From Malachius bipustulatus (lineage: Eukaryota; Arthropoda; Insecta; Coleoptera; Melyridae): a DNA stretch of 64,000 nucleotides. The notes beneath the pieces were generated by a model, which saw only the letters and a list, made by a program, of their open reading frames with translations, searched no databases and had not been told where the DNA came from. Below are positions 55,358-64,000 of the stretch, one piece after another. The DNA is taken from positions 30,410,162 to 30,474,161 of the forward strand of contig OU342637.1 in the NCBI GenBank assembly GCA_910589415.1, given 5' to 3'. Made by a program: the position numbers and the translations under genes. Position 1 is the stretch's first letter, and each line of letters begins with the position of its first letter.

Positions 55358-56054
55358 CGGGGTGATTCATATTGTTAAAACAGGTAAAGGCAAAATTGTA
55401 CATATTTTGCGGCAAAAGTATGGAATAAATTCAATGAAATGCGCTGGTTTTTTGAAAAAATAAACAAAGAGGTTAATTTTGTTTTTAGGCTGTTCAACTT
55501 TTGACATAATATTCGGGTGTACAGGGTGATGCGCGAAAGAGTGATGGTGACGTCATCGGCATTTTTTTTAAATGACAACCATTTTTTTTTATTCAATTAA
55601 ATAAAAAAATTCATAGAAATAAGCTCAATTAATAGACAAATTCAATTTAATTAGACAGATTTCATAAAATTGAAACAATAATTTTTATTTGATATCGTTT
55701 TTATTTTTATCGTTAATGTTCCGATTTTGACATCAATAAAAAGTGCCCACTTTCGACTTCACAAGCTGTTTTCTCAGAAATTTCCTTATTTAAGGTTTAC
55801 AAATTGATTTATATTACCATACTGGCAATTGAATGGAGCATAAAAAAATTGAATAAAAAATAGGGTACTTATGTCATTTAAAAAAAATACCGATGACGTC
55901 ACCACTCTTTCGCGCATCACCCTGTATATTCGAATATTATATGTCAAAAGTTGAACAACTTAAAAACAAAATCGACCTCTTTTTTTATTTTTTCAAAAAA
56001 ACAGTGGCTTTCCGTTTTATCGAATTTATTCCTTGCTTTTGCCGCTCACTGTAC
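55358..56054. mobile_element. Two nested palindromic elements in gene 5 intron 1
   Basis: The inner element, 55519-55925, starts TACAGGGTGATGCGCGAAAG and ends with its complement, with TGACGTCA-type sites in each arm. The outer arms (about 55358-55518 and 55926-56054) are inverted copies ('aggcaaaat..', 'ttcaacttttgacata'). Confidence 0.65.
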
Positions 56055-56055
56055 C

Positions 56056-57030
56056 TATAGGGTGGTTAACAATTCGATGCTCACCATTGGGATCTCGGGA
56101 ACGGTAAAAGATACATGGTGGATTAAATTAAAGAAAAGTTGCACAATTTTATGCTTATTGAGAATCTGAAAGAAAATTTATGGAAACTTCAGGCGTTGCT
56201 GAAATATCCTGAAAAAACTTAAAAATGGGGATTTCTTATCTTAGCCATATATTTTTTATTATCGAAAAGAAATTGAAATATTTTTGTAGGTTTACATACG
56301 TCATCAAAAGGTATCATCTGTCATTTCCAAAATTTTCAAGGACTACTAGATCGCAGAGTTTTCATAGTCAACTTTTATTTTTCTTATGGCCACCATATTG
56401 TTTTTTCGTGTCATTCGCTATTAAAAGAATGAAGGAAACAAATAATCTATCACATTCAAAAATTTTTTTTTTAATTTTTTTCTTCTTTTTCGAAAAAAAT
56501 AACCTTCGTTTGACCGATCGTCATAAAAAACCTATAAGTCAAGCAATGTCAAGTCGCGACGTCATATTGACGTTATTCGGTGAAATCATTTTTTTTTCGA
56601 ATAAAGAATAACATTTTTAAGATTTTTTTTTAATTTGATAGATTGTTTCCTTGATTATTTTAATAGCCAATGACACGAAAAAACAATATGGCGGCCATAA
56701 GAAAAACAAAAGTTGGCTATGAAAACTCTGCGATCTAGTAGTCTTTGCAAATTTTGGAAATGACAGATGATACCTTTTGATGACTTTTATGTAAACCCAC
56801 AGAAATATTTCAATTTCTTTTCGATAATAAAAAAGATATGATTGAAATAAGAAATCTCCATTTTTAAGTTTTCTCAGGATATTTCAGCAACACCTGAAGT
56901 TTCCATAAATTTTCTTTCAGATTCTTAATAAGCATAAAATTGTGCAACTTTTCTCTAATTTAACCCACCCTGTATCTTTTACCGTTTCAGAGATCCCAAT
57001 GGTGAGCATCGAATTGTTAACCACCCTGTA
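56056..57030. mobile_element. Long palindromic element, ~420-bp arms
   Basis: Starts TATAGGGTGGTTAACAATTC and ends with GAATTGTTAACCACCCTGTA. The arms hold 'gggatctc.g', 'gcacaattttatgcttatt', 'caatatggcggccataag'-type pieces, and meet near 56620. The 128-codon + frame inside is an arm artefact. Confidence 0.7.
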
Positions 57031-57482
57031 TACATAAGTATATTGACCTAGAAGAAAACTCCCTCCCCCCCCCCCCCCTAAATGCGAGAAACTTTAACCG
57101 AACATCTCCAGTAAGTAAGAAAAATAATATAATAATTAATGTACCTAATAAAAACGAGAAATAATAAAGAATGAGGTTTAATTGAATGGCCAGCCAGATC
57201 TCCAGATTTGACAACGCTAGTTTTTTATGTATGGCCAAATAAAAAACCGGTTTTATTTAATCTGATAGATGAAAAAAAAAAAAACAGGAGGAGACTGTAG
57301 CGAGTAAAATTCATATTTACGCCTAAAATTCGCGAAATAAATAAATTAAAGTTCTTCTAGCAATTTTTTTTTTCTCCCCAACGTCAATTGCGTTCTTTGA
57401 GAGATGTACACGCTGTATAAATTTTAGTGTATTTAAAATATTTAATAAGAGGAACTTAACGGAGTTTTCTTTTATTTTCCAG

Positions 57483-57523
57483 ACGATTCCAGAGTGGCCA
57501 TGGTTCAATCCAGCTCCCAAATG
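57483..57523 (+). CDS. DUF4780-like gene 5, exon 2
   Basis: A 41-nt exon after 'ttttccag', ending ..CAAATG before gtaaatataatt. After the split codon it codes D-S-R-V-A-M-V-Q-S-S-S-Q-M. Closest to gene 3's exon 2. Confidence 0.82.
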
Positions 57524-57797
57524 GTAAATATAATTTTATTTTCATTAGAACGTAACTTAATTGGTATAGTGTCAGGTTGGGTCTCTTGAAGATTTTTTCG
57601 ATTGTTCTTTGTTAATTCGCCTATTTAAAGTGAAGAAAAAAGGTCCTGGGTGCTTTAGTTCTTTGGGATGCAGAACACTTTCCCACCGTTCCATAATACC
57701 AATAAGTTCATAAAAAATCAATACCCGAATCAGAAATAATAACTTTGACGTTAACAAAAGTATAAATGCGCATGTTCTGATTAATTTTTTCTTTCAG

Positions 57798-58418
57798 AGT
57801 GAAACAACTACTGTTCAATCCTCTGGATCATTAAAAATGGCAATTATTCGTCCAGGCGAAGCCAGGCCGGAATTTACAACTCAGTTTGCTGAAAACCTGC
57901 AAAAAGCTTTAACCACCGCCATCTTTTCCATTCAAGATGACCCTGTTCCACTCTTCAATGGATACGAGCTCTCCAAGCAAACATACATTAAGGTCACCTG
58001 CGACAATGAATATTCCAAGCGATGGTTAATTGATCAAATGAAGAAGTTGTCCCCTTTCGAGGGAAAGTATCTTCTTATAATTGAAGAAGAAACGGTTCCA
58101 GAATTACGTGATTATTATGTTTATGTCCCAAGATCAGCTGTGGTTGACTTTACCGATCTATTGACGGCAGTAAAAAAATCAACCCCAGACCTCAAATCCG
58201 AATTCTGGAAGATTAGAAAATCCAAACCTTACTATTCTTGCGGCACAGTTGCAAAAATTGAAATTGATACGTTTTCCATCAAATTGATAGAAGAATTGGG
58301 ATATGAGGTACACGTAGGAATGGGCAAAGCTTATTTTTGGGACTACAGAAACAGGAATGGACACGCTAATGCTCAGGTTTTGCATAGTTATGTGTTGAAT
58401 GGTTCCTTTTATACATAA
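57798..58418 (+). CDS. DUF4780-like gene 5, exon 3 (main domain)
   Basis: Terminal exon after 'ttctttcag', phase 0, stop TAA followed by an in-frame TAG. The spliced protein is complete at 226 aa. In that numbering: linker to 33; M-A-I-I from 34; WLID at 96-99; LSPFEG at about 104-109; YVYVP at about 127-131; FWKIRKSK at 156-163; IEID at 174-177; GMGKAYFWDY at 194-203. Variant start of the domain: R-P-G-E-A-R-P-E-F in place of G-P-G-A-P-T-P-E-F. No targeting signal. Soluble alpha/beta domain inferred; function unknown. Typical of the family and the best reference copy because its introns keep the fewest exon-near insertions. Confidence 0.8.
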   Translation, partial: SETTTVQSSGSLKMAIIRPGEARPEFTTQFAENLQKALTTAIFSIQDDPVPLFNGYELSKQTYIKVTCDNEYSKRWLIDQMKKLSPFEGKYLLIIEEETVPELRDYYVYVPRSAVVDFTDLLTAVKKSTPDLKSEFWKIRKSKPYYSCGTVAKIEIDTFSIKLIEELGYEVHVGMGKAYFWDYRNRNGHANAQVLHSYVLNGSFYT

Positions 58419-58620
58419 TAGGAAGACCTTTTTATCAATGAGAGACCTTTTAAGGCACTTACAATATTTAATTTCAATAAAATGCGAATGCTTATTTTAC
58501 CATACTATAATAAATGTTTTTCACTATTTTTTTATTTATTTTTATTCACATCAGACATCGAATGTATTTATTTTCCTCTTCTTGTCGACATAACCTTTCT
58601 TTTTTGGAGAAAAAATAAAA
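58419..58620 (+). terminator. 3' UTR of gene 5 with poly(A) signals
   Basis: 'aaggcacttacaatatttaat' at about 58452. AATAAA at 58476-58481 and 58509-58514; the second aligns with genes 2 and 4. Another at 58614-58619. Confidence 0.5.
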
Positions 58621-60189
58621 TGAAAACGCAATGAAGGTTTCAAAATGTTGTGATGAAACAATAATTTGACGTATAATATAATTTTCTAATATTATTCAGG
58701 GTGTCTCATATATGGTGAAAAATAATGTAGATACATATACCTACAACATTTTTCTCTTGGACGCTTATTGACTTTAAGTTCCGCAAAAAAATGTAAACTG
58801 AGAATTCAAAAACATTTTTATTGGGAACTTCATCTTATATTTTCATTTTTTCTCGGCCAACTTTCTAACAAGAGCCAAGACTATAAGGAGAATTTCATTA
58901 TAGAATTTAAGGACTATATAACTACATAGTTCCATTTTTTTCTTTAAATATAAGATTTTTTTATTAATCAGGATTTTCACCTCTAAATGTTTGCTTGTCA
59001 ATCCTTCTTCTTTGTAGAAAAAAAATTCATGGCACTGGACACATATCAGTCTTCTTTTCTTTGAAAAGATAACAGAAAAATTATTAAATTAAAAAAATCC
59101 TGGACATCAATTAACAGGTCGAAATTAAAGAAAGAATACGATTATTTATAATATAATTGATGTGTGTATAATAGGCTTTCGCAGTCGGCTTCTACTGAAA
59201 TCGTAATTGATTCCGGGTAACGTTCCTAACAAATCAATTTAATCTGTCTCTAATATTTTTTAGTCGCTACTCTAATTATCAGATTACAGTTGGTCCCATA
59301 TCTACAATCCACATATTAATAAAACACCCTGTATAAGTTTGTTAGGGATTTTGATTTTTCTTATATTTTTGAATAATTTCGTCTGCACGTGTCATCAGTT
59401 ACGAATTCGTAGGATGGGATCGTTCAAAGTACAATAATAATTGAAGGAGGGAGAATTTTAAATTTTTTGGTAATCGGTCTATACCTCGTAGGGCGGCGGT
59501 AATCCGTCTCAGATTTGAAGGTAAATATAGTAATTTCTGGGAAAATATGACGACTTTTGAGCCGCCGCAATGCCGGACCTGACAGTGGCGCACGGTCAAG
59601 ATCTTATTGAAAGGGTAGGGCAATAACGAAATTTTTTAAGAAATAATTTAATAATCACTCCAATCATGCTGCTGGTGCTTGAAAATATATTTTGTATACA
59701 GTGTGTTCAGTTCAATAACTTATTTTAATAAGAAGGTTTGATTTTTTGTAATAGATATACCTACCTATGATTTTGCACAATTCGGTTCGGCGACGATCAT
59801 TTTTCAAATCCCGCCTGAATTTTTGAGACAACGTGACCTTGATTCAGTTTTGAAAGTTTCTTCAACAAAGTAGTTTTTCCCTTCACAGCGATGCTCTCGA
59901 ATTATTTGTGAGAAATTTCGCCAATCAAACCCAAGTTGCATTTTTTATCAAATTTACCTCAATTCGACGTGAATTAGATCAAAAATTTAATCTCAATAAT
60001 CCTAAATTACGTAAACTTTACTTCTAATTCACGTTGGTACCAGTTGAAGATCCAAAAAAAGACAAATTCAACTATTTTTTCTCACAAAATTTATTTATTT
60101 ATTAGTTTGACGCGTATTCAAAGTGAAAAAAAATTACTAAAATATTATTCTTTACGAAAGTAAAAAAACGAAATTAAAATAATTGTTCC
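58621..60189. other. Duplicated downstream flank between genes 5 and 6
   Basis: The first 250 nt match the flanks of genes 3 and 4 ('cagggtgtctcatata'); it also preserves the empty site of the LINE found after gene 4. The rest has no recognisable gene. Confidence 0.5.
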
Positions 60190-60835
60190 AATAATCGTCG
60201 TCCCTACAATTAGTGGAAATGATACGCTACTGGATACCAAACTGATCACGGTGGACGGTGGTGACTAGTAGTGGTAAGTCATAATATCCTCTTTCTTTCT
60301 CTACCTAATGGGATTGTAATGTGTTGCTGTTGCCTACTATTCAACTTATCCTAAGAACCGTTATGTAGACAACGTTGCCATATTTATGGAGCTTTTACAG
60401 AAAGACACGTTTTTATTTTAAAATAATTATTTTATTAAATACTGTCGATCTGATTGATTTTATTGTATTAGCAGAGAGGGATATTTAATTTATTAAGAAA
60501 CAAATTTCGTTTACCATTCCATAACTATGATTTGGCTGCACTTTAGCTATGATTTGGCACTTGTGGATCAATATTACCAAAAATAAAATATGAAAAGTAA
60601 CAAATTCACTGGCAACAATGTTTCAATGCTAAGCCCTTAAGTATTTCCGACAACTTTGTACCTGCCTGGCTACAATTTTTGAAGCTCATCTTCAACTTTC
60701 TGCTTTTACTCTCTCCACCCTCTCCATTTCGTTCCAGACTTTCTTCGAGCGAGAGTGTTTCCAGCAATACCAACCAAAGCGGAAGTTTTGTTTCATTCCA
60801 AAAAGTCGAAGTTATTATAGTTTGAAAATCGCACC
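60190..60835 (+). promoter_or_regulatory. Conserved upstream/promoter block of gene 6
   Basis: Matches genes 3 and 5: 'actggataccaaactgatca', 'gtagacaacgttgccatatt', 'ttagcagagagggatattta', 'caacaatgtttcaatgctaa', 'catttcgttccagactttct'. A short local duplication 'ctatgatttggc' stands at 60526 and 60546. Confidence 0.55.
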
Positions 60836-60857
60836 ATGTGTACTACAAGCAGAGAAG
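60836..60857 (+). CDS. DUF4780-like gene 6, exon 1 (3' part of gene outside window)
   Basis: ATG TGT ACT ACA AGC AGA GAA G, donor GTAAGT. At 22 nt it is one codon longer than its sisters: M-C-T-T-S-R-E, then G for the split codon. Start 'gcaccATGTG' with the usual upstream block. Exons 2 and 3 are not found to 64000; with intron 1 of 3.5-6 kb in the sisters they would lie beyond the window. Confidence 0.65.
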
Positions 60858-62135
60858 GTAAGTTTTTATAAATTTTTTTTCATTTGTTTACGTTTTCTGT
60901 TACTTAAGCCGAATAATTAATTAATTTAAAATGTGCACGTTGCGCTTATAATATTTGATTTTTTTTTATTTCTTTTACTTTTTTTAATAATTCATCAATG
61001 CATGATTTGAAAACAATAATCGCTCTAACTATTGCAGCTGTATGGGACATCCAATTTCGTTTTGTTTTTTAAACGACTTAATAAATTATTTTTTATTACT
61101 TATTTTATATGACGGCGAGATGGTCCGCGAGAATTATAATGTAATATCACCGTAGCACGTTTTTGCTTTCGGCCCTTGCGTCTCCTTTTGGCGTCTCACG
61201 ATGTTGCTTAAGTTGTGAATTACTTTCCCCATTAGGTACCGTAATTGCTCATAATTGCATTTAATCACTTGAGAGAATTGTCATTTTATGTATTTTTTAC
61301 CATTTCTATTTGATTTTTCTTACCGTAATGCTTATCAAAATCGAAAAAAATTTAGAAATATGTATATTTATATGAGACAACTACCGCATGCCACTCTTCG
61401 ACCCCAGCTTTTGCAATAATTGCAACATCTCGCCTTCAAATAAAAATCTCTCCCGTCTGCAACCGCTGGACACTTATTCAAAAAAAGTGCCCTATACTTT
61501 ATTTTTTAATTAGATGGATTCCACCAAGTCAAAATTCTAGGGGAACGATTGGCAACAAGACTGATTAGGTTGGTTATGGTGATGGTTGTTACTAGAATAG
61601 TCACTAGAATTGTTCCTAAACTAATTTAGGTTATGTCAATTAATTGAAATGACATTTCATTTCAAAATTCAAATATAACTTTGTTATATTATCGAAGCAA
61701 TTTTTATGTAGTTCTAGTTAGAGGTGTAAAAACTTTAGGGACTTTAAAAACATTAATTGTAAATAACTATATTTACTTGTATTAGTCTATATCTAAAATC
61801 TAAATAACTGAAATATAATAAAGAAATAAGGTAAGTAAGACTAATAAATATTTTTTATTTACCCAATTATTATCAGTAGCAAGGTGATATTACATTTCAT
61901 GTTCATATTCATAATTATTATTAAATAATGCGGTATTAATTCTATATTAATTATAAGACCATCTTGATGCTTTGATGCCTCTACCTTATATTATTGGATA
62001 ACTAAGTTTCCTTCTGGATTTTTCTTAAAAATATTGAAAATAGAAGATCTGATGATCTAAAACAGATGATAAGTATTGTACTTACATTATATTTAACTGT
62101 AAAATTTATGTTTTCAACCCTTACTTCGTAGAATC

Positions 62136-62931
62136 CATAGACCTAGAATATAATGGACTGATAGTTGTCAATGCTTTACTGTACTAAGTTTGTTGCCTGT
62201 GTAAGAGTAGTTTTTGCCCTTACAAGAAATGTTGGTTGCCTACCTTATTGTGTAAGGTAGGCAACCAACATTTCTTGTAAGGGCAAAAACTACTAAATAA
62301 TATAATGAAGAAATAATACGAAATTCAAATTTTTTGTTTTTCTTACACATAGGTATTTTATAGGAAGAACATGGTTATTTTTAAAGAATAAGAAAATGAA
62401 TGCATAAAAATTATAATAACACGACTTTATTATTTGTTTTTATATGGTGTAATTCTAATAGAATAACTATTTATTACAATTACAGAGATAAAATGTTTCA
62501 CTTACCTATGAAAATATATATCTGTTAATTTTAATACACGATTTACACAATTATAAGCTGCACAAGACTGGACCATTATTAATATTAAATTTTAAATCCA
62601 CAGAGAAGATATTTAAAGTAAATATTAATATGCTTTTAACCAGTATGGATATTAAAATCAGATCTATTTGTTATACACCTACAATTTCCATTCAAGGCCA
62701 ATAATAAATATTTATTTATTTATACTAATGTCAGATAATAATATTAACATTAATTATTGTTCTATCACTCAAAAAACACCAAGAATGCGGAATTTTTGAT
62801 TATTCTTTGTTTGAATTTGTTTTGTTGAATCGAATTCGTCGCTTTGCCCTTACTTGTATGTATGGTTGCCTAACTTTGGTTGGCAACAAATTTTAGTCTC
62901 AAAGGTTCGTCCATTATATTCTAGGTCTATG
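62136..62931. mobile_element. TIR element with 8-bp duplication, 796 bp, with inner hairpin
   Basis: Ends CATAGACCTAGAATATAATG (complement at 62912-62931). A perfect 8-bp duplication GTAGAATC flanks it (62128-62135 and 62932-62939), as in hAT or P-like elements. It contains a perfect 42-bp-arm hairpin at 62206-62294 and a degenerate relative of it near 62846-62890. No transposase. Confidence 0.8.
62206..62294. repeat. Perfect 42-bp inverted repeat, 5-nt loop
   Basis: Arms 62206-62247 and 62253-62294 are exact complements, loop TTGTG. A perfect hairpin this long suggests recent formation or a structural role in the element at 62136-62931. Confidence 0.95.
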
Positions 62932-63453
62932 GTAGAATCTGCTCTTTGTAATCATCCATCAATATTTAACTGTATTTTTGTTTAATTTTAATCAACATCT
63001 TTAAATACCTATTGCTCATAGCATCTGACTATTGATCCTTTTCTTTCTTTTGTAGTCAATTTACATCTTCTGACATATTTTAAATTTTTATTTAATTCTG
63101 TTTGACAGTTTGAAAACTTCAACTCTTCAAGTTCCTTATAGCATTTTCGCTGTGACTAAAGTAGCGACTGAGGACCCAGACTCAGGTTTCTAAAAACAGT
63201 AAAATATTTTTTTATTTAGATAGCTATGATCAACAACAGTCAAGTGATATTATTGATAAATAATTACTAAAATTGAATTTGTCAATTTGAAAAAGTAAAT
63301 TTACAATGCCGAATAGTTATTTACATTACAAGCTACGAAAGTTCACTTTTAGGTGCGAGGTCTTTTGAATAGCCGAGGCGAAGCGTAGCGTAGCCGAGGG
63401 TATTTAAAAACTCCGAGCACCTGAAAGAGCTTTCGTAGCGTGTAATGTATTAA

Positions 63454-63960
63454 ACTTTTCATTCTCCCCTTGCCATATTGAACCACGGATTAAGAAGAAA
63501 TGAGTAAAATAATACGATTCAGTGATAACAATGGAATTATTATAAGGTGCCATGTTTTTAACATTACCATAGTAACGATAGTTTTAAGTTATTAATTTAT
63601 GACACTGTCAAGTTTAAAACTCTGTCCCGCTATAATTTCAGAATCTTTGATCGTAGTTTAGTTCAAAATGAATTTCATTCAAGAAGCTGCAAATTCCAGT
63701 AAATCTTTCTGGAACATACAATAATAATTATTTGTATGTTCCAGAAAGATTTACTGGAATTTTTATTGTAGTTTTACATTTAATTTTCCATCTAAATAAA
63801 CGTTAATCAAACTGACATTTTTTCTACTTTTTTGTCCAGGCCACGAAAGTTTTTCATAGCTAGCAATCACGTAGCAACCTATCACCTAGGATGTTTTACT
63901 TTCGCTTTCGGTCGTCTTATCAAGACAGAAAGTTACACTTTCGTAAAGGGGAGAATGAAA
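63454..63960. repeat. Possible TIR element with 'cattctcccctt' ends
   Basis: 'ttttcattctcccctt' at about 63457 faces 'aaaggggagaatgaaaa' at 63945. It encloses the perfect hairpin at 63692-63761 (30-bp arms, 10-nt loop). Target duplication not clear. Confidence 0.45.
63692..63761. repeat. Perfect 30-bp inverted repeat, 10-nt loop
   Basis: Arms 63692-63721 and 63732-63761 ('aattccagtaaatctttctg..' and complement) match exactly, with 'taataattat' between them. Confidence 0.93.
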
Positions 63961-64000
63961 AGGTACTTTTATTTCGACAGAAATAAAACAAAGCATTGTT

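Larger units (their letters stand above)
51464..57482 (+). other. Intron 1 of gene 5
   Basis: The longest fully visible intron 1 (6 kb). 51540-51890 is the shared intronic block. 52250-53200 parallels gene 1, 2 and 3 introns and keeps the empty site of the element at 7372-9370. Then come a ~645-bp direct duplication (53074-54330), an (AT)n run at 54350-54383, C-runs at 55166-55181 and 57062-57077, and nested palindromes at 55358-57030. No gene seen. Confidence 0.55.
60858..64000 (+). other. Presumed intron 1 of gene 6 to window end
   Basis: The first ~400 nt match the shared intronic block. 61500-61680 repeats the block at 34167-34330 and may mark a duplication breakpoint. A TIR element lies at 62136-62931 and a possible one at 63454-63960. 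No family exon and no other gene are recognised. Confidence 0.45.

Noticed and set aside
56225..56611. 128-codon + frame in gene 5 intron 1
   Set aside because: It reads through one arm and the centre of the palindromic element at 56056-57030 and is Phe/Leu/Ser low complexity.

Overview
The window is nuclear DNA of an insect. It is AT-rich, has spliceosomal GT-AG introns, carries BEL/Pao, Ty3/gypsy, LINE and hAT-type elements, and is packed with palindromic repeats of the 'TACAGGGTG' type. Order and species cannot be fixed from the sequence; a beetle or another TE-rich insect would fit.

The host content is one tandem family. Six paralogous genes lie head to tail on the + strand (here genes 1-6) and share a three-exon plan: a micro-exon coding M-C-S-N or similar (19-22 nt), a 38-50 nt exon coding a fast-changing linker, and a 620-640 nt exon coding a ~190-aa domain that I read as DUF4780-like. 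Genes 2-5 are complete (236, 232, 230 and 226 aa when spliced). Gene 1 lacks its first exon, which lies left of the window. Gene 6 shows only its promoter and exon 1. Exon 1 to exon 1 spacing is 7.7, 8.0 and 9.4 kb for genes 3-6. The gene 2-3 interval is stretched to 30 kb by mobile DNA. Promoter, intron-1, 3' UTR and flanking blocks are duplicated with the genes.

Layout: 1-2589 gene 1 (intron 1, exons 2-3); 2998-3643 a dimeric retrozyme with two complete hammerhead ribozymes; 5205-10413 gene 2, whose intron 1 holds a foldback element and a nest of palindromic elements; 10414-13547 unrecognised DNA; 13548-15834 an inverted-repeat composite with a hAT-type MITE (8-bp duplication); 15853-20567 a BEL/Pao element with an intact 1327-aa pol whose start comes from an eight-copy 157-bp repeat (20510-21750) belonging to a foldback element; 22301-22620 a gag remnant broken by that foldback; 23326-33090 a decayed Ty3/gypsy element A with identical 312-bp LTRs, containing decayed element B (23874-27625, identical 256-bp LTRs) and a ~15-copy 91-bp satellite; 33091-33925 the palindromic element A landed in; 35080-40447 gene 3; 43020-47991 gene 4; 48196-49275 a truncated LINE; 50835-58418 gene 5; 60190-60857 start of gene 6; 62136-62931 another TIR element with an 8-bp duplication.

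The paralogues help date the insertions, because one copy often keeps the empty site of an element present in another. The two most interesting items are the hammerhead-bearing retrozyme dimer and the DUF4780-like gene array itself.
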